Source: Jacaranda mimosifolia
Lineage: Eukaryota > Streptophyta > Magnoliopsida > Lamiales > Bignoniaceae
Direction of reading: 5' to 3'
Assembly: GCA_018894105.1 (NCBI GenBank)
Contig: CM032128.1
Coordinates: 25,401,001 to 25,465,000, forward strand
Length of the DNA stretch: 64,000 nucleotides
The position numbers and the translations under genes are program-made. The notes beneath the pieces were generated by a model, which was not told the DNA's origin, searched no databases, and saw only the letters and a list, made by a program, of their open reading frames with translations. Positions 22,422-35,301 of this stretch are shown here, piece by piece. Every line of letters starts with the position of its first letter. Positions within the stretch are counted from its first letter, which is position 1.

Positions 22422-25240
22422 TGCAACGCCCCGACTGGGAGGTGCCTACTTTCGGCCGAGGTGCTACTCGCTCTATACCACAAATCTTATAAATTACAGA
22501 AAATACATTTCTCAAAGACCAAATTATTTACTCTTTACAAGCAAGGTCTAGCGGAGGTTCAACTATGAACCGAAACATCACCAATCACATTTAGCACTTC
22601 TATCACCCTCACTGCCTTATGTGTCGCTTGGGCTAGTCTGTCTTCATCACTCGTCCTTATCTGTGGGTAAAGAACAAAGAATAATAATAAAACAATATAA
22701 GTTTGAATGACTTAGTGAGATAGTTTAGCACTAACAATAGAGTGGTAAATTTCTCAATTATTATATAAGCAACAAGTAGAAGCATTAAAATTCTCAAAAG
22801 TAGTGAGAGAAGATTTTAGTCAAGATTTGGAGTGATCCATCTCACCACCGTCCCATACCAATGATGAGACATCACAAATTCACTGTCTCTCATAAAGGTT
22901 TAAATCATAATTACGACCACAAGGGGACGATATGTCATTTGAATAATCACTGGGTTTGTGTCAAATACTTGAGTTTCAAAGCATAAAATAAAATTAATAA
23001 TCACTTTCACACTTTTGCTTTTGGTGGTTCTCCTACCTTATCACACCACTTTCGAAAATACAAAAATTCTTATTCCTCCAAAGTACCGAGTGATCAGCTT
23101 GGATACTTAATTACTCACTAGGCATGGCTAGCCGCATGCCTAATCCCACACATAGACGGTTACCTCCAGCTTACTATGAGTAAGGATTTTATGTACACTT
23201 TGTATGGGTATCGGTTGAAAAATCAATCACCGTCGGTCCATTCCGCCCGGTCGTCTTTCGAAATCGATCCCAGGGCTCACCCCCAAGGGTATTAAACACT
23301 TTCACTATTATCACTTAACACGTCCAACAACATTTTACTTAACACATCACTTCGCCATGATAAATAAATAATCACTTAATTAGCACCAAGCTTATTTCAA
23401 GATAGACATGGTGAGCATTTCAATTACCACTCTAGTTTGCCACGACGATTAAGAAATCACGCAATTAATACTGAGTTCACTTCAAATAATAGTCATGGCA
23501 ATAATAGAACGCGTATTTCGATATCACTTTCACTTTTCCAAAACGATCGCCAATTTCAAGTAAGGCGATATAAATCAAAATCAGCAAGAACAATATGTAT
23601 AAAGTGACGATGTGTGGCAATATTTATAACACTTGTACTAAGAGAAATCAAGCAACCATGATATATATCAATTATATATGTTCTTTCCCCAGCAAGGAAC
23701 TCATACTTTTAAGTATAAACTCACCTGGCAATTGTAGAGGAATTCCTAGTCGTGTAGACGCTCAGGTCCTGACTCTTAGTCAAATTGAGAATTATCATAA
23801 GATAGCCCGAGTTATCATTCTATCGATCCTCTTAATCTTAATTATAAATAAATTTAACGCCCTTATCAAGCTCAAGGTATTCTGATACAACTCTAGTGAT
23901 GTGATCTCATATCCAGACACTTATGACAGTTGAATATGACAATTCTTAATGTGCTTAAATGCCCTTATTGGGTCTCGCAATTACCTTATTTGTTCAGTCA
24001 TAATTTCCTCATGTTTCATAGGACGCTAAAACATTTATAGTCATCCATCACTATTCTTAATTCGATGAATCAGTAAACGAATAATCAAAATTTCACTTAA
24101 ATCTTAACGGTATTCCTTTAGGCCGATTGAGTTTAATATTACGATAATTATAAAATTAATCCACAACTTGGGCTAAATTATAGTTTGGCAGTCTTAATAC
24201 AGGTCATAATTAAACTAAATTCAAAAATCTAATTGCATACAACAATTTAATCGAACTAAGATTTGCTTGTTGAAATTTACCCAAATTGGGTCGAACTGAG
24301 GTCCAATCTCAAGCTTGGAGCAGTCTAGATAAGTCCAGAACTTCATTCTACAAAAATTAGTCTACAACTGCCGTCACGCGCTGCTGCCTGGAGGTATGAA
24401 CCAACACCACCATCGGGTGCATCTCTCCGAGGCAAGTAGAAACCCTAAAATAATTTTCAACTCTGACACCGGGAAGTCAACCAATTGGTCACTCAAAGCC
24501 ACGGCGAACCCTAGCCCGCTGCTTTCCACCACCTCTTTCGATTCCTCCACTGCCAAAAGTTGAAATCCAAAATTAACCTCACCAATCCCTTACCCATAGC
24601 CTCACGATCGAAATACACCTATCCCCCATCCATTTTCGCCGTCGGAAGTGGCGAAACCGCCACCACCACCGCAAGCTTGCCGTTGGGTTCGATTTCCCAG
24701 CAATTTTTGCCAGTGTTCTAGGTAAAACTTGGTATGCAATTGATCCTTGAGATAAGGGGAAGGCGTTTGTCGGATTGCTTTGGCATTTTCTGGCGGTTTT
24801 GCAACGATTCACTGCCGGGGTGCATGTGGGGTTGATTTTAGGAATTGGACAAATTTTTGTCCGCAATTGTATATATATAAATGCATTTTTAGCCTTCCAC
24901 AAATCGACCCTAAAACTTGTTGACAGACCCAATTCTACCCCAAAACTTTTAAACTGCCTTCAGTTTGGTCCGTGACCTTCAATTAAGTCCTTCAACCTTT
25001 ATTTCTTATACATTGGCCCCTAACTTTTCTGTTTTTGGGCAATTAAGCCCACATTCAATTATTTAAAGTCCTCCTACTTTCAACTTGTCCACATTAACCC
25101 TCTAAACCTTATAATTTTAAACAATTGAGTCCCTTCCTTATTTATAATTAAATCCTCCAATTCTCAATATTTTTGCCTAAACTTCAATTAATTTAATTTC
25201 AATCAACTTAAACATGTGTTCCAAAAATCGGGTTGTTACA
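22422..25240 (-). mobile_element. Solo LTR A (long, Ty3/Gypsy-like)
   Basis: A 2,819-bp unit starting TGCAACGCCCC and ending GGGTTGTTACA, so on the minus strand it begins TGTAACAACCC and ends in CA. TGGAA flanks both sides (22417-22421 and 25241-25245) as a perfect 5-bp target duplication. A TATA-like stretch lies about 370 bp from its minus-strand start (near 24870). No coding domain of a retrotransposon is present. TG...CA ends, 5-bp duplication and lack of genes fit a solo LTR left by LTR-LTR recombination. The size and TGTAACRCCC start are like those of long-LTR chromoviruses such as Tekay/Del, which is inference. Confidence 0.78.
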
Positions 25241-25393
25241 TGGAAGATGATATATGTATAGGTATCTTAGGTACTTACCAATTTTGGCTATGGAGTTACG
25301 AAAAAATTACTTAATATAATTTTTATATTAATAATAATTTAACTCATCTTTATAGCAACTATGTATGAAAATATATTGAAATAGCAACAAAGG
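25241..25393. repeat. Spacer between solo LTRs: middle part of a split repeat
   Basis: This 153-bp stretch matches the middle of the dispersed AT-rich repeat at about 28960-29090 and 35410-35550. Its missing left part ends at 22421 and its right part resumes at 28608. Two insertions therefore split one repeat copy. Confidence 0.65.
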
Positions 25394-28300
25394 TGTAACA
25401 CCCCAACTTTCGGGTTATAAATTGTAAATAGATGTGTTAACAAACTAATATGTGGATCAAATAAATTATATTTGGTAGTTGCTTAAATTAAATTAATTAA
25501 AGTTTAGGCATGAATACTGGGAATTGAAAGATTTAATCGCAAATAAGAAAAGGGATTAATTGCCAAAAATTATAAAATTTAGGGGTCAATGTGAGAGGAT
25601 TAAAAGTTTAAGGGCTTTAAAATAAATCAGATTGGACTTAATTGACTGAAATGTCTGGGGTCAGTGTGTGAAAAATCAAACTTTAAAGGGCTGAATTGAA
25701 GATTAGGGATTAAACTAAAAGTGGTTCAAAATTCAAGGGGCTTGATTGAAGGCGGTTAATAATTTTGGGGTCAAATTGAAAGAGGCTGAAAATATTATTA
25801 TATATATAGATTAAGGACGAGACTTTCTTAAATTTTCAAAAATTGACCCCAACCTCACCCAACCTTTAAACTGCTCGAAAATGATCGAAAAGCTTGAAAA
25901 TAACCATATAGAAAGATTCCCCTTACCTCAAGGAATCCAATCATACCAAAAACATTTAGAAACAACCAATAAAATGGCCTAAAAACGAGGCCGAAGGCAT
26001 ATGGGCGGCGATGGTGACGGGCTCAGGTTTTCGGTGACTTTTGAAGGTGCAAAAAGGGTGGAACGTGATGGGTTAGCTGAGAGGAGACTCTGGGTAGCTT
26101 CAATTTCAAGTTTGGTTGGCCAGAAATAGAGATTCGAAGGTGGTGGCGCGACAGTGGCAGCTTGGCAGTTTTCTATTCAATTGACCAATGAAGAAGTGGC
26201 AGAACAGAAAATTAGCTTAGGGCTTTTACTAGGCTCATCGAGGCGCATCTACAGTGGTGTTGGTTTTCATCTCTGGTGGTGGCGACTCTCCGGCAACCTT
26301 TTGACAAAAGGCTTATCTTCTAATTTTGAACCCATCTAGACTATCTTCGATTGGAAATTGGACCTATATTCGAACCAATCTAGGTAATATCTCTTAGAGA
26401 TGAATTTTATTAGGTTAAATTGTTTGATTTGAGTATGACTTTGACTTACAATTGATGAGGCACAATGTAAGATTGTTAGTTTATAACCTAAGCAAATCAA
26501 GGTAGTTGGGTTATTATTGAATTTAATTTAAAGGAAGTTATGCAATTGAAAGCGACTGAAAATCCGGATATAATGGGATAGGTAAAGTAATTCTAATTCA
26601 TGTTATAGGACGTGATAAGGAAAGATAATGTAGATAAAGTACACTTGGGCTTAAATTCAGAGGATTAAGTTATAAAGCTTTCTTGGTCAGTATCAATTAC
26701 AGAATTTGGGACATAACTATGCTCAGAATAAGGATTTTAGTAGTATTATTCTGAGTTATTAATCGATTAGGGTATAACTATTTAGCTTTGGATATTAAGT
26801 TGATAGAATGTCAATCTATCTCATACTATATTTTGCATGACTGGGTCATAAGGAGACGAGCTATTTAACTCACCAAAGAAAACTCCATCCTTTGATATTA
26901 CCAGTAGGTGAGGTTTATATTAGCTTTCTTTGTTGAGGAAATAACCTACAACTAGTGAATATAATATTATTGCCTATTCGTTCTTGCATTAAAACTATAA
27001 AATCGATTCATTGCTTTATACTAGTCTATTTCTAATATATTTATTTCTGACCTCTTACATTTGAACTCCTACATTGAATTTAGGGTATTAGCTAAATATT
27101 CCGCTTGGCTCCTTTCTCAAATGTTACCTTGAAACAATAATCTAAAACAAGATGTTTTGAACAGCAAAGTTTTTATCTGAAGAACTTTGAAAACAATCAT
27201 TTGAAATTGGGAATTTACTGTGATATTACCTGCACTGAATTTCTTTTATTTGTCAACCAAACTATGATTTGAATAATCCATTCTAGACCCAATCGTTGTA
27301 TTTTATGATACTGTTACGAGGCAGTCTTACTGACTAGTCATTATTGACTAACTGATTCATTTGTTGTAATTATTCTATTTTATATGGCGATTGTGGTATA
27401 AAAGAAATTATGTTGACTGTTGGGACTCTCAGGCTCATACATACAATTCACATTCATAATACCTTTGGGAATGCCCTTGGGGAATATTTTGGGCCCAAGG
27501 GACTCGTTGGCAAGACGACCGGGACGACATTAGGTTGTCGGGGGCTAGTCTACCTGCCAGGACCCAATTTGCGATCTTGACTTTAGGACAGTCAGAGGTT
27601 GGATGTTACTTGAAGCTTGATCGGCGAGGATCAGTTCTACCAATTCGTGATGCACAAGTTTGGTGAGTTGGTCGCTCATCGAGGCAATATAAGGGGGTAG
27701 GCCATTCCACGATCGAATTATTTATACAGAATACTGGGAGTTATAAGGGGGAAGGCCATTTCACGGTCAAGTTTGTAAAAGTGTCCCTTGTACAATCAAT
27801 TTTATAAAACTAAACGAAATAATGGATTTTGAATATGAGCTTTTTGCAACATAGCATGTTCTTGTACACTTGATTGTTTAGAATTAATTCAGCTCTTGAA
27901 TTTTGAAATATAAAGTTTCCTATGAAATATTATGAAAACTTGAGATGTCTCTTCGCTGGTATGGGATGGTGTGGAGTCAGCTCATGATGTGTAAATTATA
28001 ACATATTATTCCTCCAATCTATGTTTTGACCTCGTGAAACCTGCCTACTTACTTGTAGTCGTTGTAAGTCAGACCGAAATTATTTTATACTATATATTCA
28101 TTGTTGTTACTGTTTGTGTAGTTTGATAATTACCTCACTAAGCCATTCGGACTTACTTTTCTTGTACCGTTTTTTACCCCAGATTGAGGACTAGAAGGTA
28201 TTATGAGCTTGGGCCACGGGGCGGATAGTATATGTAATGTTATCATGATCTTTATAAACGGTAAAAGTTTTGCATGTGTACATGCTTGTAATGTAATAGT

Positions 28301-28607
28301 AGGCCTGGCAGTAGATTACCAGTTTTACCTTATCATGAAATGTAATAGGTTAGAATTGTTGATATCTGATGTGAGTCCCTGAGCAATTGTAAAATTATAG
28401 GGACTCAGATTTGGTTATAGTTCATGGCATGACTAGTTGACATGGATATGACTCCCTGATTATGAGTATGTTCCTCATCTGAGTTATTATAGACTTATGT
28501 TTTGCGTTAAGACTATTTAGAAAGAAAGGAAAAAAAATTACGAGTGAAATCTTGATCGAGGTAGCACTTCAGATGGAAGCAAGCGCCTCCCGGTTCGAGG
28601 CGCTACA
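25394..28607 (+). mobile_element. Solo LTR B (same family as A, opposite strand)
   Basis: A 3,214-bp unit starting TGTAACACCCCAAC and ending GAGGCGCTACA, flanked by AAAGG on both sides (25389-25393 and 28608-28612). It aligns along its length with the reverse complement of solo LTR A, for example through the AATTAAAGTTTAGGCA block near 25495 and its partner near 25180. A TATA-like stretch at about 25797-25810 lies at the position matching that of A. It has no genes. Confidence 0.8.
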
Positions 28608-28845
28608 AAAGGGATAAAAATAACTCATCCACATTATTGTCACATCAGAAAAATACTTGAAATAGGATTCAACTTTATTTTACTTTATATATATTAGATT
28701 AGATACTACAATTTATTATATATATACTTATATATATACACATACAAATAGAGAGAGAAAGAGAGAGATAAAATACAGAAACTAATATGAAAGATCATAT
28801 ATATATATAGATATATTGGTAACTTTAGGTTAGATACTATAATTT

Positions 28846-28880
<35 letters not shown>

Positions 28881-29171
28881 TAATACACACACAAATAGAG
28901 AGGGGGGGGGGGGAGAGAGAGAGAGAGTAAAGAAATTAATATGAAAGATCATATATATAGATACGTTGAGTAGTTACCATAATTGGATAAGGAGTTACCA
29001 AAAAATCAATTAGCATAGGTTGACCTATTTGTAATAGAATAACTCATTTTTATAGTAAATTATATATGGAAAATCTTGAAATGGCAAAAAGGAATAAAAG
29101 TAACTTATCCATAGCATTGCCACATAATAAACATTCTTAAAATATGATTGAGCAACATTTTACTTTATATA

Positions 29172-29205
29172 CTAGTTATTAGCCCCTGCGTTGCATCGGC
29201 AATAC
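29172..29205 (-). other. Helitron-like 3' terminus (degenerate hairpin + CTAG)
   Basis: CTAG preceded by A, then a GC-rich CCCCTGCGTTGCATCGGC. Read on the minus strand this is a hairpin-like sequence followed by CTAG and T, the order of a Helitron 3' end. The stem has decayed. Confidence 0.4.
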
Positions 29206-31292
29206 ATTTAACTTAAAATTATATTTTATTTAATTTTAGTTATAATTGAGATATTAATATTTTTTATAAATAGTACAAACATAATACTTAAAAATTAATA
29301 AGAATTTTATTAAATATAATATAATTGATGATATAAATGAGACATAACAATCTTTTTTATGAATATGATTTATATCATCATATCAAATCACATGCATTAA
29401 TTCATTTCTATGCAGAAATTAATGACTAAATGTTAAATCACTTTATAAATCTAATAAATTATTTATAAAACATATTAGAAGATAAAATAAAGAAAACCAC
29501 TTTAATATTGACTTGGTGTGAAAAAAAATTAAAGGGTTCAATATTGAAAAACGAACTTAAGTAGTAGAAGATGAAATATATAAACTTATCATAAATTGTG
29601 ACTTTAAATATATTTTTTATAAATTACTTTGGTTCATTAACACAAAAATGAAGATGTTAGAAAAATAAATGAGCATTATACATACATGCATCTTCAAGCA
29701 AAAAATAAAATTTAACATACCAGGAGAATGGTTGTATAGAGGTAGATAAAAAGAAAAGAAATGCTTTTATATCTTTAAATAGTGAATTTTATGTTTAAAT
29801 TATTTTAGTACATATATTTTAGAGATTTTTAGCTTAAATTTAGAAATTTTCTCATTTATGATTTGACTTAATTAACATGTTAAATTATGGATAAAAGATA
29901 ATTCACCAAATAACACAATATAATACTTTAAATTAAATCATAATAAATTCTATATTACTATAATACTCCATATACAGAAAGTTCATATATGTACAATATA
30001 TTTATATATATATATATATGGAGTTAGACATATTAGTTAAATTACATTGACAAATACACCTATATATATTCAACGGCAATATATATACAAGTGTGAATGT
30101 TCATCCGCAATTATATTAAAACATAACTATTAGACAATATAATAAGGAGTTACAAAAAATATATTGATAAAGAGAGAATTACAAGAGTTACTATAAAAAG
30201 TTACATATATGTTAGTATATATGTATATATTGGATATTTTCTAAAATTAAAGATATAGATATAAAAATGAATTAATATAGTTTCTTCTATTAATATTAAA
30301 ATAAATGTTTATAGGATATCAAATATGAGCGTACATTGACATGGCAACAATGGATAAAATTAACTTATCTACATCACTGTCATAAAAAATAAAAATAAAT
30401 AAAAACTTAATTTAGGACTTAATTTTTTCCTAAATTATCATAGTTCATAAATATAAAAACTAAGAATATTAGAAAAATAATATAAACATTATAAATACAT
30501 ATTTTTCAAGAAAAATAAAATTTTACTCACAAAGAGAATGATTTTATAGATGTGAAGAAGAAAAGGCCAATTTAAAAAAAAAACAAAGTAAATTGCATGT
30601 TTAAATTATTTTTTTGTTTAATATAAAGTACTATAGGAACTTTTAGCTCATGCAAGATATGCCAATTAAATTGCATTGACAAATATATTTATATATATGT
30701 CTGGTTATAATATATGTGTGTACATGTTCATCCTTAATTATTCAAAAAATCAAATTTCAGAATATAAATAACAAATATTTGAAGAAACCATCAGAGAAAA
30801 TCATACATAAATTATATATTAAAATAATGAATTATAAGAATTAAGATAAAATGATATATATTAATATATATATATATATATTGAATATTCATCAAAATTA
30901 GGTTATGAAATTACAAAAGAAGAACTAATATAATCTCTTTATATTAATGTTAAAATAAATATTGATAGAATATTATATGTATGTAGATATATATGTTGAC
31001 ATAGGTAAAGTGAATAAAATTAACAATATGATAAGAAGTAACAAAATTATATATTAATATAGGGAGTTACAAAAATTAATATACAATGTTACATATATTA
31101 TATATGGAAATATGTTGACACATATGACGAAAAGAGAAATATGGAAATATGCTATAGGAAGTTACATATATTATATATGGAATTTATGACATGTCAAAAA
31201 TGAACAAAATTAACTTATCCACATAAGTGCCACATAAGAAATATACTTAAAATAGATTTAAGCATCATTTTACTTTACATATATTATATATA

Positions 31293-31321
31293 CTAGCTTT
31301 TAATCCCGGCGTTGCACCGGG
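31293..31321 (-). other. Helitron-like 3' terminus (hairpin + CTAG)
   Basis: CTAG at 31293-31296 follows an A. CCCGGCGTTGCACCGGG at 31305-31321 folds into a 5-bp stem (CCCGG/CCGGG) with a 7-base loop. On the minus strand the order is hairpin, short AT spacer, CTAG, T, as in plant Helitrons. The 5' end was not fixed. Confidence 0.5.
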
Positions 31322-32559
31322 CAATAATTTTAAATTTAAGATTTTACTATATTTAATTTAATAATGGTTTAGATATTAATTTTTTTTTATAAATATTGAA
31401 ATAAGAAAAAATCATTGTTTTTTGATAAATATTTTACGCTACGTATCATGCATCTGTTAAAATATAAGATTATAAATCATTCTTTAAATAAATAAGATCA
31501 ATCAAAACGAATATAAGAAAAAAGTAGCTTTATGGGCCCTTTGAATAATAATTTCATAGTTATTATTAAATTGCACGAAAACTACTTTTTAAATTTCATA
31601 ATTATGTAAATTAATGAAATATTCTTGGAACATCGAAAACAAATCAAGGGTTAAAGGAAAACTATAATATAAAAAAAGGAAAAAAAAATCGATCAAAAGT
31701 GAAAAATAAATGTAAAATTTTAATTTACCACAAATTCAAGACTTTGAATTTCTTTTGTAAATTAACCTAGTTCATAAACATAAAATTTTATTAATATTAG
31801 TAAATCACATTCAAATTATAAAATACATGCATAATAAAAAATAAAAAAGAATTTAACTCACCAAGCAAATGATCCTATAGAGGCGAAGAAAAAAATATAT
31901 TTTTGTACCTTTAAATATTAGTGTATTGCATATTTGGTTATTTTTAGTATGTATTACTTATAGGGATTATGGGCTTAGATTAAGGAACTTAACTTAATTA
32001 AAACAATGAATTATGGAATAAATATAATTTAGAAAAATATTGAATTAAGGTAAAATTTTTGGAACTAAATATAGAGAGAGTTATAGAAAATCTTGCCATT
32101 TCAAATATAAAAAATCTCAATAACTACTTTTCAGACTCAATGCCCGAAATTATTAAATAAAAATTTAAATATTTAGCATTAATATGTCAATAGCTAAATT
32201 TACGTACTCAAATTAGCCATTTGTATGATTACTTAACAGTTGTTCTTAAATGATCAAAGACAATAGCAGTTGTATTATATTTGATAAGATTTTAAAATTC
32301 CTTAACATATGCAATCTTGAAATTATTATTTTTAAAATAAATTAGCCACTATTTACTTTATTTGAAATAAATATTTTACCTAATAACGTAGTTTATAATC
32401 TAGTTTGAACCAATAATATAAACATAGCTGGTTTATATGTAAATTTTAATTGGATCTATAGAAGTGTAGATATTAAACATATGAAAAGTAATAAAATTGC
32501 TTTTAAAAAATCAATTGAAAATAATTTTACATGCATAAACTAATATATATATATATATA

Positions 32560-35301
32560 GGGTAAAATTCATTTTCATATCTGAGGTTTCAACTCAATTG
32601 TAAAATAATCTCTATCCTTTTAACCAACTTTAATCTCATCCTTTTAGCCATCCTTTGGCAATATATCCGGCCAATTTAAAGGGCATTTGAGTAATTGCCC
32701 ATTTAATAATTAAACAAATAAAAAACCAAAATAAAATCTGAAGCCAATAATTTTTATGGGATAATCTAAACCATAAACCAAAAATCAAAGGCAACATGTA
32801 TTATTTATTTTCAGTTTTTCTTTTATTTTTTAATTTAGTTGAATTTATTTTATTATACTTTAATTCCATTGAACTTGCAAGATGTAAGCTCTCAAGCTTC
32901 AACTATAGACAATAGCATAGGTTCTCAATCTTGAAGGTAAGATCTCTTCACTTTAAGATAAATAAATTTTATGTTTGTTCAATTGTAAGTTGATAAATAA
33001 GTTAAGTTATTAAATATATTTATACTAGCATTATTCCCATGCTGTGCACGAATTCTTTAAAATTACCATATATTAATTTAATTGTTAAATTATAAAAACA
33101 ATTAAAATAACAAAATAAAAATAAAAATATCACAAAAAATGGTAAAGTAATTAGTAAAATTAAATATTACTTCAAAAAATGATCAAGTAAAATTAAATTT
33201 AAAACTTTAAATTTTAATATTTAAAAGAATGAAACATATAAAGACATTTCATATACATAATGCCATGAACAATAACTTTCAAGATTATTCAGCGAGAAGT
33301 TAAAAAAAAAAATCAAAACTTTCAAAGATAAAAGTCCATGAATATTATTATATAGTTTATTAAAAAGAAGAAAATATTAAGCAATCAAAAATTAACAGAT
33401 AGTTGCATTAAAAAATAAAAATATATGAGAGTAATATAAAATACAAGATTGATTAGAAAGGGAAAAAAAACTTAAAATTATAATACTTTAAGATTTCTTT
33501 AAATTTAAAAGACAATGAGTGTATATATTAAGTTAAAACATAAAATATAAAGAATTAGATAATATATTGGCTACTAAAAATTTTAAAAAAAATCTTATTG
33601 AATTTTAATTTTTGATTAAAAATCGATTAAGTTAAGACAAAATTATGATAGTAAAGATAAAAAAAATAAAAAAATTAAAATAAGTATAGAAAATAATTAT
33701 AAAGTTAAAATCAATATTATATATAAGTTAATAGAAACCTTTTAATTTGACTCATAACTTAGTTATCGAGTAATTAAGTGAAGAAAAGAGTTTGACATTA
33801 ACAAAATAAAGTTAAAATTATAGTAAATTGATAAAATAATTATAAACTTAAAATTGATTTTAAAATATGACTTAGTGACAAGATATGAGGATGAAATTAG
33901 AATGTAAAATAAAATATAGAAAAAATAAATTATTATGTTCATTCTCAAATTTTTGTATAAATATAATTGGATATTCATATTATATTTTTCAAATATTAGA
34001 AAAACAAAAAGCGAATAACAAAAAAGTTGTTAACCTTTCAAATAATTAAAATTTAACAAAATAAAAAATTAAAATTGGATATATATATATATATATATTA
34101 ATGGATTAAGTAATGTCCAGTGTTATAAACTTAAAAAATTAATGGGTCTTTTTTTTTTTTATTGAAATAACCATCTCATAATTTTTTTAAATAGATAAAA
34201 AAATTTTTAAGAATATATATTGATGAAGTTGTATATAAAATTTTGATACATATACCTGAAGAATCTTATCACCTTTTTTATACTTCTCTGTGGTATGTTG
34301 TCAATTAAGAACAACATGATGATGGCAAAATCTTTTGTTAAAATTGCATCTTTTATTAAAAAAATGCATATTCTATGAAAATTCAAGGACCAATTTGCTT
34401 TTCTTTTTGTATGTTGGGGGATGCTTTTGCTTATTATAAGTTATGTACAAGATAGTTGATGAAGGTTGAATCCGTTAGATGTTGGATCAGCTAGAAGACT
34501 CGGTGAGACTCGACCTCTCTGGTCGATATACGTGTGTAGGTGGGCTGAATCCTGCAATCACTGGCAAACGTTAGGCTAGCCGATGAGCTCTTGGCTTAGG
34601 CCCTCCGATGCTCAAGTCAATACGGGTTGACTTGATAATATGAGCAGCAAAGTATGGACTTTTTGTATATATAAGAGCATACATTTTAGAAGGTTGGAAT
34701 GGAAGTATTTATAGCCATCTCTACTTGGGGATTTGTCCATGATGCCCTTGATGTGTAGAGATGGCATTTGTCCTTGCATGAGGGGCAATTGGTCAACTCA
34801 CCTCCCTGTGCCATTCCAGGTGGCCGTCTTCCCAGGTTATAAGGCAGGGTAGTACATTGTTGAAGTACCTGTTACGTCAGGCGGTAATGGAGTGGCATGC
34901 GTCATTAATACGGAGGCATGCCGCCTGTCAGTGCATTTAATGCGGCAGCAGAGTATTGTACTATACCGACCTTTCTGGTCGATCAAGAGGTTGACCTGAC
35001 AACGTTCTGGGGAACAGATTAGCAGCGCAGGTCGATCAAGAGGTCGACTAAGGTCGATTGCGCCAATGAGCCTCGGATACAAGACTGGGCCTGGTGTTGC
35101 ATCTTTGGGCCAACTTGGTTTGGGTCGAGCTGCTTGGGCCATCCCATATCAATAGTTAAAGGGTCCTTTGGTCATTTTTCATTTTTTAGCGAGAAATTAT
35201 TACTGAAAGATAGTCAGGAGGATGAGATTAGAGCCAATTAAAATGATATGAATGATTTTGCAATTGAATTGAAACATTGTGGATAAAAATGAATTTTACT
35301 C
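32560..35301. mobile_element. DNA transposon relic with long terminal inverted repeats
   Basis: The left end begins GGGTAAAATTCATTTTCAT at 32560. The right end read in reverse begins GAGTAAAATTCATTTTTAT at 35301. Similarity continues inward for about 130 bp (TCAACTCAATTG, TAATCTCATCCT). Both ends sit in (TA)n tracts, so the target duplication cannot be measured. Long inverted repeats without an obvious enzyme suggest a nonautonomous Mutator-like element, though the superfamily is uncertain. After removing the nested solo LTR it is about 2.0 kb. The interior is AT-rich and non-coding, and includes a possible Helitron-like CTAG plus hairpin at 33025-33047. Confidence 0.6.
34457..35151 (-). mobile_element. 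Solo LTR related to the Tat-type element
   Basis: A 695-bp unit whose minus strand starts TGATATGGGATGGCCCAAG, as in the 10.7-kb element, and ends in ...CATCA. ATAGT flanks both sides (34452-34456 and 35152-35156), a perfect 5-bp target duplication. Shared blocks include the TAATGCACTGAC-like region, GAGCATCGGAGGGCCTAAG, GGCTAGCCTAACGTTTG and a TATAAATAC promoter. It is clearly diverged from both LTRs at 10.7 and 20.6 kb, so it comes from another subfamily. No internal genes remain. Confidence 0.88.

Larger units (their letters stand above)
28608..32559. repeat. AT-rich cluster of Helitron-like nonautonomous repeats
   Basis: Several copies of one repeat are visible. Each has a GAGAGA-rich start, ATATGGAAGATCAT-like and GGAGTTAC-like phrases, then TAACTTATCCACAT, GCCACATAA and CATTTTACTTTATATA. 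Copies end near 28695, 29175, 30395, 31296 and, beyond this zone, 35640. Two of them abut a CTAG plus a GC-rich hairpin. (CA)n, (GA)n and a run of about 12 G (28903-28914) are also present. No gene is seen. Confidence 0.5.

Noticed and set aside
24374..24932. Minus-strand reading frames inside solo LTR A
   Set aside because: They lie in the transcribed leader-like part of an LTR, have no domain and are not preserved in solo LTR B.
22422..28607. A single 6.2-kb foldback transposon with ~3-kb inverted arms
   Set aside because: Each half has its own TG...CA ends and its own perfect 5-bp target duplication, so two solo LTRs explain it better.
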